Of a stretch of 64,000 bases of DNA, positions 17,461 through 27,013 are shown in pieces (position 1 is the stretch's first letter; every line of letters starts with the position of its first letter). The stretch spans positions 124,001 to 188,000 of the forward strand of contig NZ_QLMC01000002.1 in assembly GCF_003259745.1 (NCBI RefSeq). The letters are read 5' to 3'. Under the pieces are notes generated by a model. The model worked only from the letters and a program-made list of their open reading frames with translations. It did no database searches and was not told the DNA's origin. The translations under genes were made by a program, and so were the position numbers. Source of the DNA: Larkinella arboricola. Its GTDB lineage: Bacteria; Bacteroidota; Bacteroidia; Cytophagales; Spirosomataceae.

Positions 17461-18971
17461 TCGTTGGCTTTCAGGGCGGTTAGTTCCGCCATGAGTTGTT
17501 CCAGGTAACTCATGACGCCTTTTAGCGAACCCGGCTGGTATTTATTGACCAGCAGGGTAAAGCTCAGGAGCTCACCGTCGACCGACGTAGCATAACCGGC
17601 ATACGCCCGAACGCCCTCAATGGTGCCGCTTTTGGCCCGAACATTTCCTGCTGCTGCCGTACCGCGTCCCAGACTTTTCACCGTGCCGGATTCGCCCACG
17701 ACCGGAATGCTGTCGTAAAACGGGAGGAAGCTTTTCTCCTTTGACATGGCCGCCAGAATACCCGACAAACTGGCCGCTGTCACGGCTCCAATGGGCGACA
17801 GACCGCTGCCGTCTTTAGGCCGGAAACCGCTCAGATCAACTCCTTTGCTCTGCCAGAACCGCACCAGGTGCTGAATGGCCTGTTCGGTGGTTACCGGCGC
17901 CTGGGCCAGTGCGTTACCGGCCAGCAGCAGCAGCGACTCCGCGTATAAATTGATGCTCTGGTGATTGGTCAGCCGGGCCAGTTCGGCCAGCGGAACCGAC
18001 GTATGCAGGTGAAGTTGCGTACGTTTGCCGCCCGGCGCAATGGCAATTTCCGGATTTCGGCCCGGTCCGATGGCCTGGGGTGGATTACTGACCGTAATGC
18101 CCACCCTGGCGAGTTGTTCGTGCAGGGCGAATGCCGTAAAAAAAGACGGGTCCGGCAGTGAGCCTTTTACTCCGAATTCGCTCACCCCGGTCGGAACGGT
18201 TCCTTCCAGAAATACCTGCGTCGTGAAAGGCGCATTGTAAATAATCACTTCATCGCCCGAGCCCCTGGGGCCGGTTCGAACATTATTCTGAAGCCGGAGA
18301 AACGGCGTAGCGGGTTCCGTGCGGAGCAGCGGAGCGGGTTGGCCCACGATTCTGGCGGGTTTAAACACCGCCCGGTATAGGTTTTCGTTGAAGTTCAGGC
18401 CGGAAACACCCGCGCCGTAGTAGTTGCCCATATCGCCCCAAACCCAGGTATCGGGCACCGGCAGCGACCGGATGGCCGTGGCATCCCCAATCACCGCCCC
18501 GCCAATTTGTTTGATACCGGCACTTTGCACCATTTCTGTCCAGGTCCGGAGCAGGGTGGGGGCGTCGGCAAACTCGGCGAAGCGGTTGCTTCCCAGTGAG
18601 GGGTCACCCGAACCCCGGATGTATAGATTCCCGTTCAGCACACTATCCCGGATTGTTCCGTCGTATTCCAGCGTCGTGCGGTACGTGTAATTGTCGCCCA
18701 CCACGGCCAGGGCGGTGGCGGTGGTAGCCAGTTTCAGCGTTGAGGCCGAGGGGAGGCTCATCTGGGCGTTATAATCCAGCAGGACCACGCCATCCCGCAC
18801 GCGTCGTACCGAGAGAGCCGCCGTTCCGTTGCGAACCAACGGACTCGTCTGCAATTGATGAACGGTATTTTGGAGCCGTTGCAGCGCCAGCGAATCCGTA
18901 CAGGGACGGGAGTGACTAACCTGAGCAATTAGTAAAAAACAACTTAACAGACAGGTGAAGGACCGGTGCAT
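17457..18971 (-). CDS. dacB: D-alanyl-D-alanine carboxypeptidase/endopeptidase (PBP4 family)
   Basis: 504 residues, periplasmic serine peptidase (S13) that trims or opens peptidoglycan cross-links. Signal peptide MHRSFTCLLSCFLLIAQVSHS. The active-site SxxK is STLK (residues 77-80, in LPSASTLKLATTATAL); the DGSGLSP block and the third motif AKSGTIEGVRAYAGY (KSG in place of the more usual KTG) follow in order. The start at 18971 is used because the longer frame from 19064 adds 31 residues before the signal peptide. It is divergent from the beta-CASP hydrolase with a 168-bp AT-rich spacer. Confidence 0.92.
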   Translation of the reverse strand: MHRSFTCLLSCFLLIAQVSHSRPCTDSLALQRLQNTVHQLQTSPLVRNGTAALSVRRVRDGVVLLDYNAQMSLPSASTLKLATTATALAVVGDNYTYRTTLEYDGTIRDSVLNGNLYIRGSGDPSLGSNRFAEFADAPTLLRTWTEMVQSAGIKQIGGAVIGDATAIRSLPVPDTWVWGDMGNYYGAGVSGLNFNENLYRAVFKPARIVGQPAPLLRTEPATPFLRLQNNVRTGPRGSGDEVIIYNAPFTTQVFLEGTVPTGVSEFGVKGSLPDPSFFTAFALHEQLARVGITVSNPPQAIGPGRNPEIAIAPGGKRTQLHLHTSVPLAELARLTNHQSINLYAESLLLLAGNALAQAPVTTEQAIQHLVRFWQSKGVDLSGFRPKDGSGLSPIGAVTAASLSGILAAMSKEKSFLPFYDSIPVVGESGTVKSLGRGTAAAGNVRAKSGTIEGVRAYAGYATSVDGELLSFTLLVNKYQPGSLKGVMSYLEQLMAELTALKAND

Positions 18972-19139
18972 GGAAGTACGAAAAGTACTGATAGAATATG
19001 AAAGCGGATTTGTAGCTTTGCAAAAATAGATAGAATTTAAAGCCCTTTTCTGTTGTTCTAACAAAATAATAAAGATTTGTAGCGTCCTTTGAAGCTACAG
19101 AATCGTGATAATCAGGTATTTTAGGCATAACTGAATCGA

Positions 19140-20576
19140 ATGAAGTTAACATTTTGGGGGGCAAGCCGTCAGGTAACCGGTAGTATGTTTCTGTTAGAAA
19201 CCGAGGATAATTACCGGATTCTGATTGATTGCGGGGCAGATATGGATAAAAAAGCCGGCTCGAACGGCCAGGAGGACGAATCTCCTAAATTGGATACCGG
19301 TTTTTTCCCGTTCGAGGCATCCACGATCAATGTTGTTCTGCTGACCCACGCCCACATCGACCATAGCGGTAATATTCCGAATCTGTACCGGGAAGGCTAC
19401 GAAGGTCAGGTTTTGTGTACCGACCCTACCTTTTCGCTTACCAACCTGCTGTTGCAGGACGCGGCTTCGCTCAATTCCCGGCGACTCAGCGAGATGGGGA
19501 AAAGCAAAAAGCAGAAGGTCCAGAAGAAATTTGTCTCGTTGCAAAAAGACTTGTTTCTGGAAAAACAAGTCCGCGAATCGATGGACAATGTGGTGCCGAT
19601 TCAATACAACCGGAAGTTTAAGCTGGCCGACGGCGTGGATGTCACGTTTATTCCGGCCGGGCATTTACTCGGGGCGGCCCACATTGTGATCAACGTGTAC
19701 GAAAACGGCGAGAAAAAAAGCATTGGTTTTTCGGGCGACATCGGACGGCGCAATTACCCGCTGCTGACCGATCCCGAACCCATGCCGCCGGTCGATTACC
19801 TGATTTGCGAATCAACGTACGGCAACCGGCTGCACATTGATACACAAACGCCGGAATCTGTGCTGGCTGACGTGATCAAACGGACGTGCATCGACATTCC
19901 GGGGCGGCTGATTATCCCGTCATTTTCGGTAGGCCGTACGCAGGCGCTGCTGTATACGCTCAATCGGCTGTATACCGAACAGGGCTTCCCGAATATTAAA
20001 GTATTCTCCGACAGTCCGCTGGCGCTGGAAAGCACGAAGGTTTACCAGAAAAATCTGCGGATGCTGAACCGGGAAGCCAAGGAATATTACGACGAAAACG
20101 AGTCGTTGTTCGACTTTGCCAATTTCGAATACCTGGAAAGTTCAAAAGCCAGTCGGGAGGTTTCCAATTACAACCAGCCCTGCATCATCATCTCGTCGTC
20201 GGGTATGGTACAAGGCGGGCGCGTCGAACAGCACGTAGCGGCCAACATCAGCAATCCGTACTGTACCATTCTGATTATCGGCTACTGCGCCGAGGGTACG
20301 CTGGGGTGGCGGCTGCTGAACGGTCAGCCAACGATCTCGATCAAGGATAAGGAAGAACCGGTTCTGGCCAAAGTCGAACGCACCGACGTGTTCAGCGGAC
20401 ACGGCGACCGCGATGACCTGGTCCGTTTTGTGAAACACCAGTCGCCCGACCGACTTAAAAAAATCTTTCTGGTCCATGGAGATTATCCGAGTATGGTGGC
20501 TTTTCAGCAGACCTTACAGGAAGAAGGATTTAATCAGGTAGAGATCCCGGCGAAGGGTCAGCAGTACGAGTTATAA
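19140..20576 (+). CDS. Metallo-beta-lactamase-fold beta-CASP hydrolase
   Basis: 478 residues. Zinc motif HAHIDH in VLLTHAHIDHSGNIP (residues 70-75), further metal ligands in IPAGHLLGAAHIV and FSGDIGR, and C-terminal beta-CASP/RMMBL blocks (IIISSSGMVQGGRVEQH, FSGHGDRDDLVRFVKH, LVHGDYPSM). This is the architecture of RNA-processing nucleases related to CPSF-73 and of YsaD-type proteins; nuclease activity on RNA is inferred from the family, not shown. The ATG at 19140 gives MKLTFWGASRQVTGSMFLLE, the standard start. No operon partner. Confidence 0.88.
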   Translation: MKLTFWGASRQVTGSMFLLETEDNYRILIDCGADMDKKAGSNGQEDESPKLDTGFFPFEASTINVVLLTHAHIDHSGNIPNLYREGYEGQVLCTDPTFSLTNLLLQDAASLNSRRLSEMGKSKKQKVQKKFVSLQKDLFLEKQVRESMDNVVPIQYNRKFKLADGVDVTFIPAGHLLGAAHIVINVYENGEKKSIGFSGDIGRRNYPLLTDPEPMPPVDYLICESTYGNRLHIDTQTPESVLADVIKRTCIDIPGRLIIPSFSVGRTQALLYTLNRLYTEQGFPNIKVFSDSPLALESTKVYQKNLRMLNREAKEYYDENESLFDFANFEYLESSKASREVSNYNQPCIIISSSGMVQGGRVEQHVAANISNPYCTILIIGYCAEGTLGWRLLNGQPTISIKDKEEPVLAKVERTDVFSGHGDRDDLVRFVKHQSPDRLKKIFLVHGDYPSMVAFQQTLQEEGFNQVEIPAKGQQYEL

Positions 20577-20607
20577 CCTGAGAAGGTTGCTGAACCGGAT
20601 TTTCCGC

Positions 20608-20615
20608 TAACTTTG
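20608..20615 (+). promoter_or_regulatory. Candidate -7 box upstream of accA
   Basis: TAACTTTG, about 100 bp before the accA ATG. A second identical box TAACTTTG lies at 20707-20714, only one base before the ATG; see findings. Confidence 0.45.
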
Positions 20616-20715
20616 CCAACTGAAAAAAGTTACCAGTCGTCGGTTTTCGCTTACATTCACTTTTGGAAGGGAGCGGATTTCACGTCAAATCATTGGTAAC
20701 TCAACCTAACTTTGG

Positions 20716-21669
20716 ATGAGGACGTATTTGGATTTCGAAAAACCCATCGCTGATTTAGAAGTACGACTGGTCGAAATGAAAAAACTGGCCGAAACCAGTA
20801 ACGTAGATGTTACTGAAGCTGTTGCGTCGCTGGAAGTCAGCATTGAAAAACTCCGCAAGGAGATTTTTGACAATCTTACCCGCTGGCAGCGCGTACAGCT
20901 TTCCCGCCACCCCGACCGGCCCTACACGCTCGATTATATCGCCTTGATGAGCGAACAGTTTATTGAACTCCACGGCGACCGCACCGTTCGGGATGATCCG
21001 GCGATGGTGGGTGGTTTTGTGGAAATGGACGGTCAGACGGTGATGCTGATCGGTCAGCAGAAGGGGCGCAATACCAAGCAACGCCAGCAGCGTAACTTCG
21101 GGATGGCCAATCCGGAAGGCTACCGGAAGGCACTGCGGTTAATGAAACTGGCCGAAAAATTCAACAAGCCCATCGTGACGATGATCGACACGCCGGGTGC
21201 GTATCCGGGTCTGGAAGCCGAAGAACGTGGTCAGGGTGAGGCTATTGCCCGTAACCTGAAAGAGATGTTCATGCTTCAGGTGCCGGTTATCTGCATAGTG
21301 ATTGGCGAAGGGGCGTCGGGCGGTGCGCTCGGCATCGGAATCGGTGACCGGGTCCTGATGCTCGAAAATACCTGGTACTCGGTGATTTCGCCCGAAAACT
21401 GTTCGACCATTCTCTGGCGTAGCTGGGATTATAAGGAACAGGCTGCCGAAGCCATGAAAGTAACGGCCCGCGATATGGAGAAAAACAAACTCGTGGACGG
21501 TATTATTGAAGAACCTCAGGGCGGTGCGCATACCGATCATGCTGAAATGGCCCAACGGATTAAAAAGACCATCATCGACACACTCGCTGAGTTAACTAAA
21601 TTAACGCCCGAAGAACGGATCGATCAGCGGATCGAGAAATTCTGCGCAATGGGTGTCGTACTTGAATAA
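20716..21669 (+). CDS. accA: Acetyl-CoA carboxylase carboxyltransferase subunit alpha
   Basis: 317 residues, usual length. With AccD it moves the carboxyl group from biotin to acetyl-CoA, the first committed step of fatty acid synthesis. Typical blocks: [111 protein letters not shown]. The ATG at 20716 matches the family start. Ten bases separate it from the HAD gene, and S2P-like and acyltransferase genes follow, so it heads a likely lipid/membrane operon. Confidence 0.97.
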   Translation: MRTYLDFEKPIADLEVRLVEMKKLAETSNVDVTEAVASLEVSIEKLRKEIFDNLTRWQRVQLSRHPDRPYTLDYIALMSEQFIELHGDRTVRDDPAMVGGFVEMDGQTVMLIGQQKGRNTKQRQQRNFGMANPEGYRKALRLMKLAEKFNKPIVTMIDTPGAYPGLEAEERGQGEAIARNLKEMFMLQVPVICIVIGEGASGGALGIGIGDRVLMLENTWYSVISPENCSTILWRSWDYKEQAAEAMKVTARDMEKNKLVDGIIEEPQGGAHTDHAEMAQRIKKTIIDTLAELTKLTPEERIDQRIEKFCAMGVVLE

Positions 21670-21679
21670 TGAATAATCG

Positions 21680-22345
21680 ATGGCAGGTGTCTTAAAATCC
21701 GGTATTAAAAACATTATTTTCGACCTCGGCGACGTAATCATTCCCATTGATCTACGGGGTCCCATCCGAAATTTTGCGGTGCTTTCGGGCTTGAGCGAAG
21801 ACGAAGTGGAATCACTCTGGCGCGAACACGGCCTGACGCTGCAATACGAAACGGGCCTGATCGACGACGCTGGTTTTCGACAGCACGTTCGCCAACTACT
21901 GAAAAATGATACCTGGGCCGACGAGGTGATCGACACCGCCTGGAATACCGTATTGCTCGATTTGCCCATCGAACGGGTCCAGCGCATCCAGGAGCTTCAT
22001 GGCCAATACCGGCTGTTTTTGCTGAGTAATACCAGCGCCATTCACATTGCCAAAGTCAATAAAATTTTTGCCGAACTCGGACAGCCAGTGCTCGAGGACC
22101 TGTTCGAGCGGGTATATTATTCGTACGAGGTAAAACTGGCTAAACCGTCGCCGGAAATTTACCAGTACGTGCTAAATACGTCAGGGCTGAAAGCGGAAGA
22201 AACCCTGTTTCTGGACGACAATCCGCATAACATCCGGGCGGCTGCCGAGTTAGGTATTCAGGCGGTGCAGGTGCAGCCGCCCCTGACGATTCTTGATTAT
22301 CTGCGCGATGAATCCACAAACGAGGACGTACCTCATTCAAGCTAG
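21680..22345 (+). CDS. HAD-superfamily hydrolase (HAD-IA)
   Basis: 221 residues. Motif I IIFDLGDVI with both aspartates, motif II serine/threonine in LFLLSNTSAIH, motif III lysine in VKLAKPSPEIYQYVL and motif IV FLDDNPHNIRAA are in order, with a helical cap between about 20 and 95. A phosphatase acting on a small molecule is likely; the substrate cannot be told. It follows accA by 10 bp and overlaps the site-2-protease gene by 38 bp. Confidence 0.9.
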   Translation: MAGVLKSGIKNIIFDLGDVIIPIDLRGPIRNFAVLSGLSEDEVESLWREHGLTLQYETGLIDDAGFRQHVRQLLKNDTWADEVIDTAWNTVLLDLPIERVQRIQELHGQYRLFLLSNTSAIHIAKVNKIFAELGQPVLEDLFERVYYSYEVKLAKPSPEIYQYVLNTSGLKAEETLFLDDNPHNIRAAAELGIQAVQVQPPLTILDYLRDESTNEDVPHSS

Positions 22346-23453
22346 CCTTTTTGTCCTTACCCTGTTTTCGACGACCGCGGCTGGTGCGGAATGGATGTAC
22401 GGTCGTTTTTTTCTGGATCTGGAACACGGTATTGGCTGGCCCGAATTCTGGGATGGACTGCATTATTCCATTCCCTTTCTGGCGATTCTGACGGTGCACG
22501 AATTCGGGCATTTCCTTACGGCCCGTTACCATCACGTCCGGGTTACCTTGCCGTATTACATCCCGCTCTGGTTCGGAATCGGGCAAACGCTCGGTACGCT
22601 GGGGGCATTTATCCGGATTCAGGATTTCATCAACAGCCGTAAAAAGTTTTTCGACATCGGCATTGCGGGGCCGCTGGCGGGGTTTGTGCTGGCCCTGATC
22701 GTACTGTGGTACGGTTTTACGCATCTGCCACCCCCGGAGCATATCTTTACAATCCACCCCGAATACCGGCAATACGGTCTGGCATTTGGCGAGAATGTCT
22801 ACAAGAATCTGCCGCCGGATAGTGTAATGAGTCTGGGCGACAACCTGATTTTCTGGTTTTTCAAGACCTACGTAGCCGATCCGGCCCGGCTGCCGCATCC
22901 TTACGAGATGATTCATTACCCGTATCTGATGGCGGGTTATTTCGCCCTGTTTTTCACGGCGCTTAACCTGATTCCGATTGGACAACTGGACGGCGGCCAC
23001 GTGCTCTATAGCCTCATCGGTCGTCGGGCTTTTCGGACGGTAGCGCCGGTTCTGTTCGTCGCTTTCGCGTTTTATGCGGGTTTGGGCTTCATCAAGCCGA
23101 CGGATTTTATGGTTCCCAAGGACCGTGATTTTGTCAATGAACTGGGCTATCTCGGTTTGTACGTACTCGGGTTGTTTACCAGCTTCCGGAGCATCAGTGA
23201 CAACCGCATGACCACGCTGATACTGGCATTGAGTGTGGTGGCCGGGCAGTTTCTGGTATCGTTCTTTTTTCCAACGGTGGAAGGCTACCCCGGATTTTTG
23301 TTATTTGTCCTGATTCTGGGCCGATTTCTGGGTGTTTATCATCCTGAAACAGAAGATGATGAGCCACTGGGCACCGGGCGGGTTATTCTCGGCTGGCTCG
23401 CACTGCTTATTTTTGTTCTCTGTTTCAGCCCGAAACCGTTTATTTTTTCCTAA
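22308..23453 (+). CDS. Site-2-protease family membrane metalloprotease
   Basis: 381 residues, multi-pass. The zinc motif HEFGH is at residues 64-68 inside a membrane helix (ILTVHEFGHFLTARYH), and the second zinc ligand is in NLIPIGQLDGGHVLYSL. Hydrophobic segments cover about 10-28, 55-75, 120-140, 210-235, 245-262, 300-350 and 360-380. S2P enzymes cut membrane-embedded substrates, often anti-sigma factors; no partner is visible next to it. The start at ATG 22308 is inside the HAD gene (38-bp overlap), suggesting translational coupling. Confidence 0.9.
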   Translation: MNPQTRTYLIQASLFVLTLFSTTAAGAEWMYGRFFLDLEHGIGWPEFWDGLHYSIPFLAILTVHEFGHFLTARYHHVRVTLPYYIPLWFGIGQTLGTLGAFIRIQDFINSRKKFFDIGIAGPLAGFVLALIVLWYGFTHLPPPEHIFTIHPEYRQYGLAFGENVYKNLPPDSVMSLGDNLIFWFFKTYVADPARLPHPYEMIHYPYLMAGYFALFFTALNLIPIGQLDGGHVLYSLIGRRAFRTVAPVLFVAFAFYAGLGFIKPTDFMVPKDRDFVNELGYLGLYVLGLFTSFRSISDNRMTTLILALSVVAGQFLVSFFFPTVEGYPGFLLFVLILGRFLGVYHPETEDDEPLGTGRVILGWLALLIFVLCFSPKPFIFS

Positions 23454-23489
23454 CCCCGAAGCCGATAGGCTAACCTGTTACTGACGCGT

Positions 23490-24056
23490 ATGTTCAATGC
23501 AATCGCCCGGTGGCTTTATAAACTGGCTGGCTGGAAACTCGTTGGCCCGGTTCCGACGGTGCCTAAAGCCATTTGGGTACTGGCTCCGCATATGACCAAC
23601 TGGGATTTTCCGGTGGGGCTGGGTGGAAGGGCCACAACCCGTATCTGGATTCAGTATCTGGCGAAGAAAGAGCTTTTTACCTGGTATGCCGGTTGGCTGT
23701 TCCGGATTCTGGGCGGCAAACCGGTCGATCGCAGCCGTTCCAATAACCTCGTCGATGCGATGGCCGATGTGCTTAATCAAAATGAATACCTGCACGTCTG
23801 TATTCTGCCCGAAGGCACCCGCTCCGATGTCGAACGACTCAAAACCGGCTTTTACTACATTGCCCTGAAAGCCAACGTGCCGCTCATTCTGACGGGGTTC
23901 GATTATCCGCGTAAAACGATTTTTCTGAGTGACCCCGTGTATGTTACCGGTAATTACGAGGAAGATATGCGCCCCATTTACGAGTTTTTCAGCCAGCTTC
24001 AGGGCAAGAAGAAAACGTGGCTGAAACGGTATGAGCAAACGGGTTTAATCTCCTGA
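23490..24056 (+). CDS. Lysophospholipid acyltransferase-like protein (PlsC family)
   Basis: 188 residues. The catalytic HX4D motif is HMTNWD (H34, D39) and the glycerophosphate-binding motif is LPEGTRSDVE. This is the short form of the PlsC/acyltransferase superfamily found in Bacteroidota; the acceptor (lysophosphatidate, ornithine or other lipid) cannot be settled. It lies 36 bp after the site-2-protease gene and ends the accA cluster, which fits a role in membrane lipid synthesis. Confidence 0.85.
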   Translation: MFNAIARWLYKLAGWKLVGPVPTVPKAIWVLAPHMTNWDFPVGLGGRATTRIWIQYLAKKELFTWYAGWLFRILGGKPVDRSRSNNLVDAMADVLNQNEYLHVCILPEGTRSDVERLKTGFYYIALKANVPLILTGFDYPRKTIFLSDPVYVTGNYEEDMRPIYEFFSQLQGKKKTWLKRYEQTGLIS

Positions 24057-24123
24057 TGTAATACCTGCGGATGAAGGTCAGTGAGATGCTTCAGAAAGCA
24101 CTTCAATGATGGAGTCGTGTGGG

Positions 24124-25245
24124 CTACCGTTTGCCGGTACGGAGATACTGGACCATCAGCTGGCCCGCCCGGTCGGATGCCCCCGGCCCGCCTACTTTTT
24201 CCCGCAATTCGGCATAGTCGGCCTGCTGACGCGCGTGGCTGGAGCCTCCCGGTAGGATTTTACCCAATTCACGAATAAGGTTCTCCGTTGTCAACAGGTG
24301 CTGTGTCAGTTCCTTCACGGCCTCCCGGTCCAGAATCAGATTGACCAGCGAAATGTAAGAAACGGCAATCAGGCGTTTGGCGACCTCGAACGATATCCAC
24401 GACGTTTTATAGCACACCACTTCCGGCGTGTTCAATAAGGCGGTTTCCAGCGTAGCCGTACCAGAGGTGACCAAGGCCGCATCGGCAACGGCCAGAAGGT
24501 TATAGGCATCGTCAACCACGATGGGTAGATCGGGGCTGGTGGTCATGGCCGTTTTGTACAGCGATTCCGGCAGGTTGCTGACGCCAGAAACGACGAACTG
24601 GTAATCCGGGAAATGGCGAACGGTTTCCAGCATGGCGGGCAGCATCTGGACCACTTCCTGCCGACGGCTGCCGGGCAGGAGCGCAATGACGGGTTTATCG
24701 CTCAGCCGGTATTTTTCACGAAAACCCGGGTCGGGCCGGAAAGCGGCAATGGCGTCCATCAACGGATTGCCCACGTAATCGACGTTGTAATCGAATTGGG
24801 TGTAAAACCCGACCTCAAACGGGAAAATAACGAACATCCGATCCACCACCGCCTTAATTTTCAGCGCCCTTTTCTGATTCCAGGCCCAGACTTTGGGCGA
24901 GATGTAGTAGAAAACCTGAATACCGTGTTTTTTGGCAAACCGGGCCATGCGCAGATTAAAACCGGCATAGTCGATCAGAATCAGCACGTCGGGCCGGGTG
25001 GCGAGCAGGTCCTGCTGGCAGTCGCGCAGATTCCGCCGGATGGTTCCCAGGTTCTGAACAACCTCCAGAAAACCCATAAACGCCATTTCGCGGTAATGGC
25101 GGACCAGCGTGGCCCCGGCTTCTTCCATCTGCTCACCGCCCCAGGCCCGAAAGCGGGCATCGGAGTCGTGCTGCCGAATGGCTTTAATCAGGTTTCCGCC
25201 GTGGAGGTCGCCGGAGCGTTCACCGGCAATCAGGTAATACATCAT
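24124..25245 (-). CDS. lpxB: Lipid-A-disaccharide synthase
   Basis: 373 residues, GT19 glycosyltransferase joining UDP-2,3-diacylglucosamine and lipid X to make the lipid A disaccharide at the inner membrane. Blocks: YLIAGERSGDLHGGNLI at the N-terminus, YISPKVWAWNQKRALKIK, FPFEVGFYTQF, YVGNPLMDAI, LLPGSRRQEV, and ALVTSGTATLETALLNTP. The first two codons are both ATG; the first is used. It lies 3 bp after the queD stop, so both are one transcription unit. It shows that the organism makes lipid A. Confidence 0.96.
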   Translation of the reverse strand: MMYYLIAGERSGDLHGGNLIKAIRQHDSDARFRAWGGEQMEEAGATLVRHYREMAFMGFLEVVQNLGTIRRNLRDCQQDLLATRPDVLILIDYAGFNLRMARFAKKHGIQVFYYISPKVWAWNQKRALKIKAVVDRMFVIFPFEVGFYTQFDYNVDYVGNPLMDAIAAFRPDPGFREKYRLSDKPVIALLPGSRRQEVVQMLPAMLETVRHFPDYQFVVSGVSNLPESLYKTAMTTSPDLPIVVDDAYNLLAVADAALVTSGTATLETALLNTPEVVCYKTSWISFEVAKRLIAVSYISLVNLILDREAVKELTQHLLTTENLIRELGKILPGGSSHARQQADYAELREKVGGPGASDRAGQLMVQYLRTGKR

Positions 25246-25248
25246 CGT

Positions 25249-25665
25249 TTATTCCCCGTAATAATCCACGTAGTTTTTAGGGGTTTCGTAGAGTCGAACC
25301 TGGTGCAGCCGGGCGTCGGAAATTCTGGCGAGCGCGCGTTCCAAGATGTTCCAGATCTGGACGATAAATACCTCGCAACTGGCCATTTTTCCCTGCATAA
25401 AGTCGACATCTACGTTGAGATTCTTATGATCGACTTTATCGATAATTTCCTCTTTTACCAGATCGCCCAGTACTTTGAGGTCGATCACAAAACCCGTGTC
25501 CGGATGGGGCTGCCCCTTGACGGTTACAATCAATTCAAAATTATGGCCGTGGCCGTTTACATTGGCGCAGGCGCCAAAAACTTCTTTATTCTTTTCGTCC
25601 GACCAGGCCGGGTTGAAGAGCCGGTGAGCCGCGTTGAAGTGTTCTTTTCTGCTAACGTATACCAT
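25249..25665 (-). CDS. queD: 6-carboxytetrahydropterin synthase / PTPS family
   Basis: 138 residues. Converts dihydroneopterin triphosphate to carboxytetrahydropterin in queuosine synthesis. Zinc ligands H14 (EHFNAAH), H39 and H41 (NGHGH) and the catalytic C33 (GACANVNGHGH) are all present; the C-terminal RLYETPKNYVDYYG carries the substrate-binding Glu. Related pterin synthases share these residues, so a folate or biopterin role cannot be ruled out. It is upstream of and coupled with lpxB (3-bp gap), an odd but probably incidental pairing. Confidence 0.9.
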   Translation of the reverse strand: MVYVSRKEHFNAAHRLFNPAWSDEKNKEVFGACANVNGHGHNFELIVTVKGQPHPDTGFVIDLKVLGDLVKEEIIDKVDHKNLNVDVDFMQGKMASCEVFIVQIWNILERALARISDARLHQVRLYETPKNYVDYYGE

Positions 25666-25974
25666 TACATACCACCGCCGGAGCGATGCATCATTTTCGG
25701 CAGGCCGTTGCCTGCTCTTGTCTGATTACAAAATTACGGTCTTCGGAGCGTTAATAAAAATCCAAATTCAACGGGATTATAAGGTCCGACCAGATATACG
25801 GACGGCTTGTTTTAAGTAGCCGTCTGCGAAGTTAAAATGAAAATAATCCTATTTTTTCATTAAATGGTGGATAGGTTGGTGTAACGAAATAGTCTAACTT
25901 TACAACCAGTTTATAAGAAAGATTATACAAAATTGATCTAACCTAAAAGAATCGTTGTTCAATTTCTACCAAAT
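25666..25974. promoter_or_regulatory. Divergent promoter region between queD and hldD
   Basis: 309 bp without a gene, AT-rich toward hldD. On the minus strand CAAAATTA at 25729-25736 is the complement of a TAATTTTG -7 box, 64 bp before the queD start. On the plus strand TAACTTTA near 25894 is a one-off match. A small GCAGG/CCTGC hairpin lies at about 25701-25715. Nothing else is recognised. Confidence 0.4.
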
Positions 25975-26940
25975 ATGATAATTGTTACGGGCGCAACCGG
26001 CTTCATTGGAAGCTGTCTGATCTCACGATTGAATCAGGAAAACTTCAATGCCATCATTGCCGTTGATGATTTTTCAAGGGAAGAAAAGCAGGCTAACCTG
26101 GAAGGGAAACGCATCCTGGAACGGGTCGACCGCGAGGAGTTTTTCAGTTGGCTCGATGACAATTACCACGAGATTGAATTTTTATTCCATATTGGTGCCC
26201 GGACTGATACGACCGAGTTCGACCGGAGTATCTTCGAACACCTTAATGTCGAATATTCGAAAAAAATCTGGCAAAAGTGCATCGACTACCAGATTCCGCT
26301 GGTGTACGCTTCTTCGGCGGCTACCTACGGCCTGGGCGAACTGGGGTATGATGACAATGAATCGTTGATTCCGCAGCTGAAACCGCTCAATCCGTACGGC
26401 GATTCAAAAAATGATTTTGATAAATGGGTGCTGGAGCAGGAGCGGCATCCGTTTTTCTGGGCCGGGCTGAAATTCTTCAATGTTTACGGTCCGAACGAAT
26501 ACCACAAAAGCCGCATGGCATCGGTCATTTACCACGCCTACTGCCAGATCAAGGTAAAAGGCACCATGAAGCTGTTTCGGTCACATAATCCTAATTTTGC
26601 AGATGGCGAACAGATGCGCGATTTTATCTACGTAAAGGATGTGGTGGACGTTTGTCTGTTTTTGATGCATCACCGCCGGAATTCGGGCATCTATAACCTT
26701 GGCAGCGGCAAAGCCCGCACCTTTCTGGATCTGGCCAATAATACGTTTGTGGCGATGGGCGTAACGCCCCAGATCGAATTCGTCGACACCCCCGAAGATA
26801 TCCGTGACAAGTACCAGTACTATACGCAGGCTTCCATGAGCAAACTGCGTTCCATCGGTTATACGCAATCGTTTCAGTCGCTGGAAGAAGGCATCACCGA
26901 TTACGTGAAAAACTACCTGGTTCCGGGCAAGTACCTGTAA
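25975..26940 (+). CDS. hldD: ADP-L-glycero-D-manno-heptose 6-epimerase
   Basis: 321 residues, extended short-chain dehydrogenase (NAD(P)-binding Rossmann) that epimerises ADP-heptose for the LPS inner core. GATGFIG (residues 6-12), DDFSREEKQANLEGKRILER, GARTDTTEFD, YASSAATYG, catalytic NPYGDSK (Tyr and Lys three apart) and FKFFNVYGPNEYHKSRMAS-like LKFFNVYGPNEYHKSRMASV identify the HldD subfamily rather than a general epimerase. The gene stands alone and ends at a 24-bp hairpin. With lpxB it supports a heptose-containing lipopolysaccharide. Confidence 0.95.
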   Translation: MIIVTGATGFIGSCLISRLNQENFNAIIAVDDFSREEKQANLEGKRILERVDREEFFSWLDDNYHEIEFLFHIGARTDTTEFDRSIFEHLNVEYSKKIWQKCIDYQIPLVYASSAATYGLGELGYDDNESLIPQLKPLNPYGDSKNDFDKWVLEQERHPFFWAGLKFFNVYGPNEYHKSRMASVIYHAYCQIKVKGTMKLFRSHNPNFADGEQMRDFIYVKDVVDVCLFLMHHRRNSGIYNLGSGKARTFLDLANNTFVAMGVTPQIEFVDTPEDIRDKYQYYTQASMSKLRSIGYTQSFQSLEEGITDYVKNYLVPGKYL

Positions 26941-26951
26941 TATACCGTATT

Positions 26952-27004
26952 AAAAACGTCTAGCCCGTTTGTCTTAGGCAAAGACAAACGGGCTAGACGT
27001 TTTT
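26952..27004. terminator. Bidirectional terminator, 24-bp perfect stem
   Basis: 26952-26975 is exactly complementary to 26981-27004 around a 5-nt loop; AAAAA starts and TTTTT ends the element, so it can stop transcription of both hldD (plus) and the convergent S8 protease gene (minus). Confidence 0.88.
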
Positions 27005-27013
27005 GGGAAATCC

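Noticed and set aside
22140-23000. Minus-strand frame of 286 codons across the HAD and site-2-protease genes
   Set aside because: It overlaps two clear genes, lacks any recognisable motif and is a shadow of their codon bias.
24613-25725. Plus-strand frame of 370 codons across lpxB and queD
   Set aside because: Antisense to two confidently identified genes, without any family pattern.
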